From positions 1 to 64,000 of the forward strand of contig CACYTH010000022.1 of the NCBI GenBank assembly GCA_902777325.1: DNA of 64,000 bases, given 5' to 3'. Position numbers and translations under genes: made by a program. Below the pieces are notes generated by a model. The model worked only from the letters and a program-made list of their open reading frames with translations. It had not been told where the DNA came from and did no database searches. This DNA is from an uncultured Coriobacteriaceae bacterium. Lineage in GTDB: Bacteria > Actinomycetota > Coriobacteriia > Coriobacteriales > Atopobiaceae. Shown here piece by piece: positions 16,965 through 24,499 of this stretch; within the stretch, counting starts at the first letter, position 1; each line of letters opens with the position of its first letter.

Positions 16965-17780
16965 TCAGACCATCCTTTGTGTGAGAACGAACAGGGCGAC
17001 AAGCGCGATGAGCAGGGCAATCCAGAGCGCGTCTGTGGGCTTGAGTCGGAGCTTTGCTCCCTCGGTGCGGTAGGTTCCGTCAAAGCCGCGGCAACGCATG
17101 GCGTCGTAGGTGTCCTGAGAGGCGCGCTCAGCCTTGAGAAGCACCACGCCTCCGATGCCTCCCATGGAGGCCTGCTTGTTGTGGTTGACGCCCACGCTGC
17201 GCATCCTGAGCGCCTGGAGCACCTCCAAGGCCGTCTCGCCCAGGCGGACGATGCCGCTCAGCGCCAGATTGAAGGTAAGTATCACTTGGGCGGGCACTCC
17301 TACGCTGCGCAGGGCGTCCATAAGCTCGTTTGCGGGTGTGACGGAGGTGACAGTGAGCACCAAGCCTACGCTTGCGAGCGACTTGGTGGCGAGGGTGACC
17401 GCAGAGCGTGGCTGACCGATCAGGACAGCCGGGAGCGATACGACAAACGCAAGGCTAGCCGCGGCTAGGGCACCCGTCGCCACACGCACAAGTGCCTTGT
17501 GAGGCAGAAGGCAAACGCGTACCAGCAGACCTGCGAGAACGACCGCGACAAAGAGGTAGTTGCGGGCGAGCGAGACGAGCAGCACGCACGCCAGGCACCA
17601 AAGGAGCCTGACGGCAGGGGTGGGGGAGAGCCTCGTGCGCTGCGCGCTCACGTCACGGAGCTGGGTCAGCACCGAGGTGAGCGAGAGCAGAGAGCGCATG
17701 ACAAAACCGTCCCGGTCAGTGCCGGGACGGTAGTGCTCGGAAGTCTTGAGCCAGTCAGGAATATCGCGAGGTTCTGCCAT
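16965..17780 (-). CDS. cbiQ: ECF transporter T component (CbiQ-like)
   Basis: A 271-residue integral membrane protein of the CbiQ/EcfT family, with about five membrane segments and the coupling motifs ALRMRSVG and AMRCRGFDG (the A-R-G signatures that dock into the ATPase Q-helices). The ATG at 17780 gives MAEPRDIPDW; the longer frame upstream overlaps cbiM and is not coding. It lies 20 bases after cbiM and abuts cbiO, so the three genes form one operon. Confidence 0.88.
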   Translation of the reverse strand: MAEPRDIPDWLKTSEHYRPGTDRDGFVMRSLLSLTSVLTQLRDVSAQRTRLSPTPAVRLLWCLACVLLVSLARNYLFVAVVLAGLLVRVCLLPHKALVRVATGALAAASLAFVVSLPAVLIGQPRSAVTLATKSLASVGLVLTVTSVTPANELMDALRSVGVPAQVILTFNLALSGIVRLGETALEVLQALRMRSVGVNHNKQASMGGIGGVVLLKAERASQDTYDAMRCRGFDGTYRTEGAKLRLKPTDALWIALLIALVALFVLTQRMV

Positions 17781-17800
17781 GAGGCCTAAGTGTAGCTTGG

Positions 17801-18784
17801 CTAGGCGTCGAAGTCGACTGACGGACGCGCCATGCCTGAGACGAGCCTGAAGATGATGACGAGCAGGGCAGCGCCGATAACGGCGGAGAGGATGTAGCCG
17901 ATCCACTCCGGAAGGTTGCCAACCGTATAGTCGGGCATGAGCGAGGTCCACTCCCAGCCTTCTGCAAGGCCGGCGGGCGCATAGCCGACCATCTCGGCAA
18001 GGTCCTCGGTCGCCCACTCGCCCCAGGCGTCACCGGTGGCGAGAAGCCCCAGTGGCGTGGCGGCGATGAGCGCCAGGACCAACCCGAGGACGGGTGTGAT
18101 GTTGGTGGCGTCATGCGACTCGATGCCAAAGCTCGGAGCGGCGCTGTGCAAGAAGGAAAGGATTCCGACGGTGAAGCCAGCCTCGGCGATACCTGCAACG
18201 GTCAGGTGACCCAGCATCATGGCGGGAACGGCCACAGGGATGGGGTAGGGGCAGTAGAGCGCTGTGCCATCGGATGCGGTGAAGAGCAGCGGTTGGATGC
18301 CAAACTCGATGGCCGTGAGCAGGGCGGCCGCATTGAGACCGAGGTACGACCCAACGCCTGCGCCTATAAGCTCGCCGCGCTCCCCGCCGATGCGATCGCG
18401 AATGACCTTATATATTGAGTACCCGACAAAGGGAAGCACAAAGGCCATGTTGAAGCAGTTGGCTCCCAGCGAGAGGATCCCGCCATCGCCAAAGAGAAAT
18501 GCCTGGACGGCAAGCGCGATGCTGATGGCGAGCACGGCTGACCAAGGACCAAAGAGTATCGCGATCAACGTACCGCAGACGGCATGGCCGGTTGTTCCAC
18601 CCGGCAGGGGAATGTTGAACATCATTGAGAGGAAGCTGAAGGCGGCGGCGATGCCAATGAGGGGCATCTTCTCGCGAGGAACCTCCTTGGAAACATGCTT
18701 GACTGCCGCGTGCCAGATTGGAACGATGGCGGCAAATCCCACGGCACAGGTCGAGGGGCTGAGATAGTTTTCAGGTATATGCAC
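17801..18784 (-). CDS. cbiM: ECF nickel/cobalt S component with fused PDGLE domain (CbiMN/NikMN)
   Basis: A 327-residue membrane protein. The GTG start gives MHIPENYLSP; the N-terminal amine and His2 coordinate the metal in this family, which supports this start, and GGGAGGG precedes it. Later family segments include IPLPGGTTGHAVCG and FGDGGILSLGANCFNM. The C-terminal part (WGEWATEDLAEM then a final membrane helix) corresponds to the CbiN/NikN PDGLE domain, so two subunits are fused. Because nikR, hypA and hypB lie in the same window, nickel is the more likely substrate; cobalt cannot be excluded. Confidence 0.9.
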   Translation of the reverse strand: MHIPENYLSPSTCAVGFAAIVPIWHAAVKHVSKEVPREKMPLIGIAAAFSFLSMMFNIPLPGGTTGHAVCGTLIAILFGPWSAVLAISIALAVQAFLFGDGGILSLGANCFNMAFVLPFVGYSIYKVIRDRIGGERGELIGAGVGSYLGLNAAALLTAIEFGIQPLLFTASDGTALYCPYPIPVAVPAMMLGHLTVAGIAEAGFTVGILSFLHSAAPSFGIESHDATNITPVLGLVLALIAATPLGLLATGDAWGEWATEDLAEMVGYAPAGLAEGWEWTSLMPDYTVGNLPEWIGYILSAVIGAALLVIIFRLVSGMARPSVDFDA

Positions 18785-19100
18785 GACGGCCCTCCCTCAA
18801 GAGAATCAAAGAATCGTAAATAATACTAAATGAAAATACGTGTTACAGCTTTAGGCAAAAAAAGAAATCTTGGTACGGATTTGGCTGAGATGTGCCAATA
18901 AATCCGTCCAAGATTAACGAAAAGATATATGAAATCGTTCTCACAAGGCGGGTGTATTATAGTCATCCAATTGTTAAATCACAAGTTAAATTCGGCCAAA
19001 GTTTAGTCTTTGCAAACGTGACAAAAACGTGTAGATTATTTGAACAGCATACGGCGAACGGGGTCTATTTCTGTTTCGTCGGCTCAAGCAAAGGGGAAAT
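18785..19100. other. AT-rich divergent intergenic region, cbiM/PTS locus
   Basis: About 316 bases without a supported gene between divergent cbiM and the first PTS gene. Base composition is far more AT-rich than the flanks. It holds a weak inverted arrangement CGTA...TACG (18816-18841 region) near cbiM that could be a metal-regulator site, a direct repeat GTTAAAT-N5-GTTAAAT around 18973-18991, and a candidate promoter for the PTS genes. One short frame through it is not credible as a protein. Confidence 0.55.
19010..19037 (+). promoter_or_regulatory. Candidate promoter of the PTS locus
   Basis: TTGCAA and TAGATT separated by 16 bases; the spacer carries an ACGTG direct repeat and its start (TTGCAAACG) partly resembles a catabolite-responsive element. 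Judged by eye only. Confidence 0.35.
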
Positions 19101-19304
19101 GAGGGGAAAGGAAGAAGCAAATGCTCACCATCCGTCTGTTCTGCGCCGCTGGCATGTCCACCAGCCTCCTGGTCCGCAAGATGATCGAGGCCGCCGAGGC
19201 AAGGCTAAGGCCGCCGGCGTGCCCTGCGACGTCATCCCCATGGCCGACTACGGCATGGTCAACGGCAAGAACGTCCTGGCCTTCGCCAAGAAGCTCATCG
19301 GCTA
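19101..19304 (+). repeat. Long direct repeat, copy 1 (PTS IIB region)
   Basis: This 204-base segment recurs at 22552-22746. I see identity throughout except for a 9-base length difference at the internal junction (GAGGCAAGGCTAAGGCC here against GAGGGGCC there). The repeat covers the ribosome site and the whole IIB remnant. Sequence either side is unrelated. Confidence 0.9.
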
Positions 19305-19305
19305 A
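19121..19305 (+). pseudogene. PTS lactose/cellobiose IIB, internally deleted and frameshifted, copy 1
   Basis: The first 26 codons encode a perfect IIB N-terminus (MLTIRLFCAAGMSTSLL, phosphorylatable Cys8). The last 27 codons, in a different frame, encode a perfect IIB C-terminus (MADYGMVNGKNVLAFAKKLIG then stop at 19303-19305). Two things are wrong at about 19198. The reading frame shifts by one base. The central 40 or so residues of a normal ~100-residue IIB (the strand-helix region ending in a GPQVR-type motif) are missing. The direct frame runs on into junk through the IIC start. A good ribosome site (GGAAAGGAAG) is retained. Either the gene is broken by a deletion between short GCC-rich repeats, or the assembly is collapsed here. 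Confidence 0.8.
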
Positions 19306-19425
19306 TTTCTCACTTAGGCAAACCGCAGTCGCCATAGATGGTGACGGCTTGCATGGGCGTCAGAAGACGCCACAGGGAAGGGTAAAGGGAAAGTCCAAAT
19401 CCAAAGGAAGGAAGGTGTTACCACA

Positions 19426-20754
19426 ATGGGAGAATGGTTCCAGAATAACGTCCTGCCCAAGGTAATGTGGTTCGTTAACACCAAGGCCATCCGCGCCATC
19501 AAGGACGGTATGGTTTATTCGATGCCGCTGATCATCGTCGGCGCCGTGTTCCTGCTGCTGTTCCAGCTGCCCGTTCAGGCTCTGGCTGACGCAGTCACCG
19601 CTTCTGGTCTCGTGCCGTACCTGGCACATGGCTACACCTCGACGTTCCAGATCACGGCTCTCATCGCCGCTCTGGGCATCGCCTATCAGTGGGCCAAGAA
19701 CGAGGGCCTTGAGCCGATTTCCTCCGGCATCATCGCCATCGCCGTGTTCCTGATTCTCATCCCCGACTACGTTGTCGTTGACGCCGAGGCTGGCACCACC
19801 GTTGCCGGTCTCGACAAGACCTGGCTGGCTGGCCAGGGCATGATCGGCGCCATCATCGCCGGCCTGCTCACCGGTCTCATCTACAGCTGGTTCATCAAGA
19901 AGGACATCCGCATCAAGATGCCGGACGGCGTGCCTGATGGCGTTGCCGCTGCCTTCACCGGCCTCATCCCCGCCGCCTGCATGTTCACCGGCGCTGTCGT
20001 CGTCTACGCCATCTGCGACAAGATCGCTGGCGTGACCCCGATCGAGCTCATCTACAAGTGGCTCCAGACCCCGCTCCAGGGCTTCGGCGACTCCCTCGGC
20101 GGCGTCATCGTCTTCGAGGCCCTGATCCCGATCCTGTGGTGGTTCGGCGTTCACGGCGCCACCGTCGTCGGTTCCGTGTCCTCCACCATCGCCCAGGTTA
20201 ACAACCTCGAGAACGCTGACATCTTCTCCAAGCTGACCGCTCAGGGCATGTCCCGCGCAGAGGCTGTCGCAGCCCTGCCCGCCAACGGCGGCCACATCTT
20301 CACCGACGCGTTCGTCAACTGCTTCCAGGCTATCACCGGCTCCGGCGTCACCATGGGCCTCGTCATCTTCATGGTCTTCTTCGCCAAGTCCGCCCAGATG
20401 AAGCAGGTCGGTAAGCTCGGCCTCGGCTCCGGCATCTTCAACATCAACGAGCCGATCCTCTTCGGCACCCCGATCGTCATGAACCCGGAGCTGTTCATCC
20501 CGTTCGTCCTCGCCCCGGTCATCGGCAACGCCCTTGCCTACATCCTGACCATGATTGGCTTCATCCCCTACACCATGGGTGTCACCGTCCCCTGGACCAC
20601 GCCTCCCATCCTGTCCGGCTTCCTGTGCATCGGCTGGCAGGGCGCCCTCATGCAGCTCATCGAGCTCGTGATTTCGTTCTTCCTGTACTTCCCGTTCGCC
20701 AAGGCCGTTGACAACGAGCTGTACGCCAACGAGCAGGCTGCCGAGCAGGCATAA
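19426..20754 (+). CDS. PTS lactose/cellobiose/chitobiose-family IIC permease
   Basis: A 442-residue membrane protein of the PTS Lac/Cel family that moves and phosphorylates a di- or oligosaccharide. The family signature GSGIFNINEPILFGTPIVMNP lies near residue 335, and the substrate-site His near 243 (FGVHGATVVG). About ten membrane segments, full length. It begins 120 bases after the IIB remnant; the gap holds two small hairpins including GGCGTC-AGAA-GACGCC. GAAGGAAGG precedes the ATG. Codon use is strongly biased to C-ending codons, like a highly expressed gene. Sugar specificity cannot be read; context with MupG suggests an amino-sugar disaccharide or beta-glucoside. Confidence 0.93.
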   Translation: MGEWFQNNVLPKVMWFVNTKAIRAIKDGMVYSMPLIIVGAVFLLLFQLPVQALADAVTASGLVPYLAHGYTSTFQITALIAALGIAYQWAKNEGLEPISSGIIAIAVFLILIPDYVVVDAEAGTTVAGLDKTWLAGQGMIGAIIAGLLTGLIYSWFIKKDIRIKMPDGVPDGVAAAFTGLIPAACMFTGAVVVYAICDKIAGVTPIELIYKWLQTPLQGFGDSLGGVIVFEALIPILWWFGVHGATVVGSVSSTIAQVNNLENADIFSKLTAQGMSRAEAVAALPANGGHIFTDAFVNCFQAITGSGVTMGLVIFMVFFAKSAQMKQVGKLGLGSGIFNINEPILFGTPIVMNPELFIPFVLAPVIGNALAYILTMIGFIPYTMGVTVPWTTPPILSGFLCIGWQGALMQLIELVISFFLYFPFAKAVDNELYANEQAAEQA

Positions 20755-20791
20755 GCTAGATCAACAAATCAATCGCCTTCCCTGATTGAGA

Positions 20792-20823
20792 GGGGCCGAC
20801 GGGAAACCGTTGGCCCCTTCTTT
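20792..20823 (+). terminator. Rho-independent terminator after PTS IIC
   Basis: GGGGCCGACGG - GAAA - CCGTTGGCCCC followed by TTCTTT, about 38 bases after the IIC stop. It isolates IIC from the flavodoxin-like gene. Confidence 0.9.
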
Positions 20824-20938
20824 GTGATGCCAGGAAATGATTCTCGTAATCAAGCCGAGCATGCACTGACTCAGGACAAATGGCACGAGCTATGTCATAC
20901 TAATGAGGTTTGGTCTTAGTCCAATTCGGAGGGTTCAC

Positions 20939-21724
20939 ATGAAGGTTGCAATCAGGTACTACTCTCGAGGTGGCCACGTGGAGGCCATGGCAGAAGCCCT
21001 ATCCCGCGGGACGGGAGTCGAGGCAATCTCCATCGACGAGCCTGGGGCAGAGATTACCGAGCATGTCGACCTGCTGTTCATCGGCGGTGCCCTGTACAAC
21101 TTCCAGCTTGACCCTCTCTTCAAGGAGTACCTGTCCGAGATTCCCGGCGACCTTGTCGACGAGGTCATCTGCTTTGGCTCCTCATGGCTTACGAGGCGTC
21201 CCATCTATCTGATGCAGGACTACTTCAAGGCAAAGGGCATCAAGATCAACAAGCAGGCGATTTACTCGCGCAACCGGCCTAATGACGACCTACTCGGCGT
21301 CATCGAGTACTTTGCGAAGAACGAGATGACACGTGACCGCTCGCTGGACGGCCTGCCCCCGTATATGATCTTCAAGCGTTCTCAGGAGCTCAAGGCAGAG
21401 CGAGAGGCTGCCGAGGCCGAGGGTCGTGAGGTGGCAGAGGACATGGAGCACAAGGCCAAGCTCGCACAGCTTGCCGCCGAGGACGCACAGGCCGAGGCAG
21501 AGGCTGCCCAGGCAGCCGCCCTTGAAGCCCAGGAGGCTGCTCGCATTGCTGCCGAGGAAGCTGCGGCTGCGGCATTGCGTGCCGCGGAGAAGGCGCGCGA
21601 AGCTGCCGCCGAGCTCGCTGCGGCCAAGGCACGCGAAGCCGCTGCTGTAGTTGCCGAGGTCGTGGCGAAAGAGGAGCAGGAGGATGTTGAAGAGGCCGCA
21701 GGGGAGGCCTCGGACGACGAATAA
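20939..21724 (+). CDS. Flavodoxin-like protein with Ala/Glu-rich coiled-coil tail
   Basis: A 261-residue protein. Residues 1 to about 135 have a flavodoxin-like fold pattern: a strand MKVAIRYYS, a phosphate loop SRGGHVEAMAEAL (lacking the usual T-x-T-G-x-T threonines), and the LLFIGGALYNF strand-loop. Residues from about 150 to 250 are a long charged helix of repeated EAQEAARIAAEEA type, predicted coiled coil, ending in an acidic tail. FMN binding is uncertain because of the altered loop. GGAGGG lies upstream of the ATG at 20939. It sits between the PTS IIC and IIB/IIA genes but has its own transcription unit. Function unknown. Confidence 0.75.
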   Translation: MKVAIRYYSRGGHVEAMAEALSRGTGVEAISIDEPGAEITEHVDLLFIGGALYNFQLDPLFKEYLSEIPGDLVDEVICFGSSWLTRRPIYLMQDYFKAKGIKINKQAIYSRNRPNDDLLGVIEYFAKNEMTRDRSLDGLPPYMIFKRSQELKAEREAAEAEGREVAEDMEHKAKLAQLAAEDAQAEAEAAQAAALEAQEAARIAAEEAAAAALRAAEKAREAAAELAAAKAREAAAVVAEVVAKEEQEDVEEAAGEASDDE

Positions 21725-21785
21725 CGCGGTCTTATCGTGCCCGTGCGGCCGGAGCTGCGAGGGTGGGGACAAGGGAAGGTAGACA

Positions 21786-22331
21786 ATGTTTGGTATCGGA
21801 TTGTACAGAACGTATTCCGCTTTTACGTTTGACTTCTTGGGCGGCGTCAATGGCGCCCTGATCACGGCGCTGGCCATTCGCGTCCTGGTTGGCATCGGCT
21901 GGTTCAGCCTCTTCAGGCGCGGCGGAAAGAATCCCTGGCTTGCGTTCGCCCCGCTGGTGGGGCCCTACCAGGCCTTCCGCCTCGTCTGGGACGATTTCTC
22001 AATGGCAGGTATCTTTGCAGCAACCACGCTGGTTGCGTTTACCAATGCGGTCGGTGTCAACCATCCCATCATCAACGCCTGCGCGGTCATCAACTTCGTG
22101 CTCTGGTGGTTCATGTCGCTGCTCACGTCGATGTGCTTCCAGGTCAACATCATCGTCGGCTTCATCTATGCTGGCGTTCCCTGGCTCGGCGCCATTCTGA
22201 TGGGCTTCTGGCCTGCCTGGAACTACAAGGGCCCCTGGTCGAGCGATCCCAATGCCGATCAGAATGTCTCAGCCAAGGAGCGCAAGAAGCGTCGGAAGAA
22301 GGCGGCAAAGGCAGCCAAGAACGCCAAGTAG
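21786..22331 (+). CDS. Small integral membrane protein of unknown function
   Basis: A 181-residue protein with about four membrane segments and a basic, lysine-rich C-terminal tail (KKRRKKAAKAAKNAK). Segments such as LFRRGGKNPWLAFAPLVGPYQAFRLVW resemble the DUF5684/signal-peptidase-neighbour group of membrane proteins that start with a GGKxPWxAxxP motif, but I cannot assign a family with confidence. GGGAAGG precedes the ATG. It lies 61 bases after the flavodoxin-like gene in the same direction and probably shares its transcript. Confidence 0.7.
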   Translation: MFGIGLYRTYSAFTFDFLGGVNGALITALAIRVLVGIGWFSLFRRGGKNPWLAFAPLVGPYQAFRLVWDDFSMAGIFAATTLVAFTNAVGVNHPIINACAVINFVLWWFMSLLTSMCFQVNIIVGFIYAGVPWLGAILMGFWPAWNYKGPWSSDPNADQNVSAKERKKRRKKAAKAAKNAK

Positions 22332-22371
22332 TCCTCTCGCACCCGTAGATTCCTGCGTTAGCACTTATATG

Positions 22372-22385
22372 TGACACATGTGTCA
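22372..22385. promoter_or_regulatory. Perfect 14-base palindrome, candidate operator
   Basis: TGACACATGTGTCA is a perfect inverted repeat about 190 bases upstream of the second IIB copy, in an AT-rich patch preceded by TTATAT. It is a candidate repressor site for the IIB/IIA/MupG transcript. Confidence 0.4.
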
Positions 22386-22450
22386 AACAGCAGGATGTCT
22401 ACACATTCGTTGCCGCTCGTTTGGGTGCATCGTCCATTTATCGAACAGTA

Positions 22451-22482
22451 CGCCCGATGCGCGATTTTGAGCGCATCGGGCG
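22451..22482 (+). other. Strong 12-bp hairpin in leader of second PTS cluster
   Basis: CGCCCGATGCGC - GATTTTGA - GCGCATCGGGCG is a perfect 12-bp stem. It is not followed by a T-run on either strand, so it is not a standard intrinsic terminator. It is either a factor-assisted terminator for the membrane-protein gene or part of a structured leader. Confidence 0.6.
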
Positions 22483-22512
22483 AATTGCATTGTTAAGATA
22501 CATAAGGAATGG

Positions 22513-22546
22513 CTACGTGCAAAGCATACCGCTACACGTAGGTATG
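22513..22546 (+). promoter_or_regulatory. Possible H-type pseudoknot just upstream of IIB copy 2
   Basis: CTACGTG (22513-22519) pairs with CACGTAG (22535-22541). CATAC inside its loop (22525-22529) pairs with GTATG directly after the stem (22542-22546). The order A-B-A'-B' is that of an H-type pseudoknot, ending six bases before the repeat that carries the ribosome site. It may be chance, but it is a candidate translational switch. The remainder of 22332-22571 shows no gene. Confidence 0.35.
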
Positions 22547-22551
22547 GATAC

Positions 22552-22746
22552 GAGGGGAAAGGAAGAAGCAAATGCTCACCATCCGTCTGTTCTGCGCCGC
22601 TGGCATGTCCACCAGCCTCCTGGTCCGCAAGATGATCGAGGCCGCCGAGGGGCCGCCGGCGTGCCCTGCGACGTCATCCCCATGGCCGACTACGGCATGG
22701 TCAACGGCAAGAACGTCCTGGCCTTCGCCAAGAAGCTCATCGGCTA
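22552..22746 (+). repeat. Long direct repeat, copy 2 (PTS IIB region)
   Basis: A 195-base copy of 19101-19304, identical as far as I can read apart from 9 fewer bases at the internal junction. See copy 1. Confidence 0.9.
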
Positions 22747-22747
22747 G
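22572..22747 (+). pseudogene. PTS lactose/cellobiose IIB, internally deleted and frameshifted, copy 2
   Basis: It has the same N-terminal IIB piece (MLTIRLFCAAGMSTSLL) and the same C-terminal piece (MADYGMVNGKNVLAFAKKLIG) as the copy at 19121. They are joined out of frame at about 22649 (GAGGGGCCG), again with the middle of the protein missing. Relative to copy 1, nine more bases are lost. The shift is in the same direction (-1 would restore the frame). It directly precedes an intact IIA gene. As written it cannot give a working IIB. Confidence 0.8.
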
Positions 22748-22767
22748 TACATACCATATACAGGATA

Positions 22768-22789
22768 TACCGCCCCCGAGGGGGCGGTA
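22768..22789 (+). terminator. Hairpin between IIB copy 2 and IIA (weak terminator/attenuator)
   Basis: ACCGCCCC and GGGGCGGT flank a CGAG loop region and are followed by ATTCCTTATG, a poor T-run. It may attenuate or process the transcript ahead of IIA. Confidence 0.5.
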
Positions 22790-22840
22790 TTCCTTATGGA
22801 AGGGCAATGCGAGAGAAGTAGGGAAGAGAAGGAGAGAACC

Positions 22841-23170
22841 ATGACTGAGGAGCTCGAGCTCACACTGTTCCAGATCATCACCGCTGCTGGTGGCTGCAAG
22901 TCCAACTACATTGGCGCCATCCAGGAGGCCAAGGCCGGTAACTTTGACGTGGCCAAGTCCCTCGTCAAGGACGGCGACGGCTACCTGTCCCAGGCCCACG
23001 ATCCTCACGCTGCGCTTCTCGCCCAGGAGGCTCAGCTTGCCATCGAGGGCAAGAACTCCGCCGATCTCGTCTGCCTCCTGCTTATCCACGCAGAGGACCA
23101 GATGATGAGCTGCGAGGTCTTCAAGCAGATGGCCGTCGAGTTCATCGAGCTCTACGAGAAGCTTGGCTAA
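22841..23170 (+). CDS. PTS lactose/cellobiose-family IIA
   Basis: A 109-residue all-helical IIA that accepts phosphate from HPr and passes it to IIB. The active-site histidine is His83 in LLIHAEDQMM, the family motif, and length matches ChbA/LacF-type IIA. The ATG at 22841 follows GAAGGAGAG. It is intact, unlike the two IIB remnants, and is followed by its own terminator. Confidence 0.93.
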   Translation: MTEELELTLFQIITAAGGCKSNYIGAIQEAKAGNFDVAKSLVKDGDGYLSQAHDPHAALLAQEAQLAIEGKNSADLVCLLLIHAEDQMMSCEVFKQMAVEFIELYEKLG

Positions 23171-23199
23171 GACCTACCGACTTTTGTCGATAAATCAGG

Positions 23200-23231
23200 G
23201 CGGGAAGGAAGCGATTCCTTCCCGCTTTTCC
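23200..23231 (+). terminator. Rho-independent terminator after PTS IIA
   Basis: GCGGGAAGGAA - GCGA - TTCCTTCCCGC followed by TTTTCC; a perfect 11-bp stem. Confidence 0.93.
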
Positions 23232-23282
23232 TATGGCTGGCGTATCCTGTTAGCAGTGTCTTCTTTGACAGAGGGGTGTCCC

Positions 23283-24476
23283 ATGATCACGCTTGGTGTT
23301 TCCGTCTACCCAGACATCCGTCCGCTCGACGAGATCGCCTCGTATCTGCGTCTTGCTGCCAAGTATGGGTACAAGCGCATCTTTACCAGCATGTTCTCGG
23401 TAGAGGGCACTCCTGACGAGGTGCTTGCCTACTTCAGGAACCTCGACGGCGTGGCCCACGAGGTTGGCATGGAGGTTGCTCTTGACGTCAATCCGGAGTG
23501 CCTGGCCAGGCTTGGCGCTACGCCGTCGGACCTCTCCGTCTTTGCGGGCATCGAGGCTGACATCCTGCGCATGGACGGCGCCTACGGCCCTGACGAGAAC
23601 TTCGAGATGCTCAACAATCCCCATGGAATCAAGATCGAGTATAACGCCTCGGCGCTCGAGCCGGCTGCCATAGAGGAGCTGGTTGCGCGCGGCGTGGACA
23701 AGAGCCGCATCCTCGCGTGCCACAACTTCTATCCGCAGCGCTACACCGGCTTCAGGTGGGACAAGTTCCAGGCGGTCAACGCACGCCTGGCTCCGCTGGG
23801 CATCCGTGTGGGAGCCTTTGTCGCCTCGCAGGTGCCTGGCACCCATGGCGTGTGGGACGCCACCTGCGGGCTTCCGACCGTGGAGCGCCTGCGCGACTAT
23901 CCTGCCGACCTGCAGGCCCGCATCATGGCCGCCACGGGCAACGTGACGGACATACTCTTTGGCAATGCCTACGCCTCAGAGGCCGAGCTCGCTGCGGTGG
24001 CCGAGGCGCTGGCGCCCGTGGACTCGGCCCCCAAGAGCCCGCGTGCCGCTGCCGCGCTTGAGCAGTTCGCGGACTTCCTCGACCTTGGCGGCCTCGAGGG
24101 GCGCCAGAAGAAGGTGCGCGTCGAGCCCCTCTATGACCTCACCGACGTCGAGCGCGAGATTCTCTTTGACTTCTACCCGCACATCGACATGGGCGACAGC
24201 TCCGAGTTGATCTGGCGCACGCGCATCGAGCGCATCGCGTATGCCGCGGAGACCATCGCCCCGCGCAGGCACGTGGGCAGCCACTTCGAGCGCGGTGACG
24301 TGGTTATCGTCAACGACAACTACAAGCATTACGCGGGCGAGGTGCAGGTGGTGCTGGAGCCGATTGTCGATGACGGCACCCGCAATCTGGTTGCGCGCGT
24401 CGATGCCGAGGAAATGCAGATGTTCGACCTCGTCGCTGATGGAGATGCAGTGGTCTTTCTGCCGATCAGGGGTTAG
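23283..24476 (+). CDS. MupG/DUF871 family protein (TIM-barrel 6-phospho-glycosidase)
   Basis: A 397-residue protein of the DUF871 family, whose S. aureus member MupG hydrolyses 6-phospho-N-acetylmuramyl-GlcNAc inside the cell. The N-terminal barrel begins GVSVYPD and runs through KRIFTSMF, ALDVNPECL, LRMDGAYG and HNFYPQRYTGF, all typical segments. A C-terminal cyclophilin-like beta domain (from about 290) ends with FDLVADGDAVVFLPI. The ATG at 23283 was chosen over a longer frame that overlaps the preceding terminator. Its position behind PTS IIA suggests it cleaves the phosphorylated disaccharide delivered by this PTS. Exact substrate is inference. Confidence 0.85.
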   Translation: MITLGVSVYPDIRPLDEIASYLRLAAKYGYKRIFTSMFSVEGTPDEVLAYFRNLDGVAHEVGMEVALDVNPECLARLGATPSDLSVFAGIEADILRMDGAYGPDENFEMLNNPHGIKIEYNASALEPAAIEELVARGVDKSRILACHNFYPQRYTGFRWDKFQAVNARLAPLGIRVGAFVASQVPGTHGVWDATCGLPTVERLRDYPADLQARIMAATGNVTDILFGNAYASEAELAAVAEALAPVDSAPKSPRAAAALEQFADFLDLGGLEGRQKKVRVEPLYDLTDVEREILFDFYPHIDMGDSSELIWRTRIERIAYAAETIAPRRHVGSHFERGDVVIVNDNYKHYAGEVQVVLEPIVDDGTRNLVARVDAEEMQMFDLVADGDAVVFLPIRG

Positions 24477-24499
24477 CATATCTGCTAGGTGATGCTGAC

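Noticed and set aside
18892-19305. A 137-codon frame covering the PTS leader and IIB C-terminus
   Set aside because: Its upstream half is AT-rich intergenic DNA with no ribosome site or domain; only the last 27 codons are meaningful and belong to the IIB remnant.
19121-22747. Programmed -1 ribosomal frameshifting to rescue the two IIB genes
   Set aside because: The junctions GAGGCAAGG and GAGGGGCCG are not X-XXY-YYZ slippery sites and no conserved stimulator follows both. Even with a shift the central third of IIB would still be missing.
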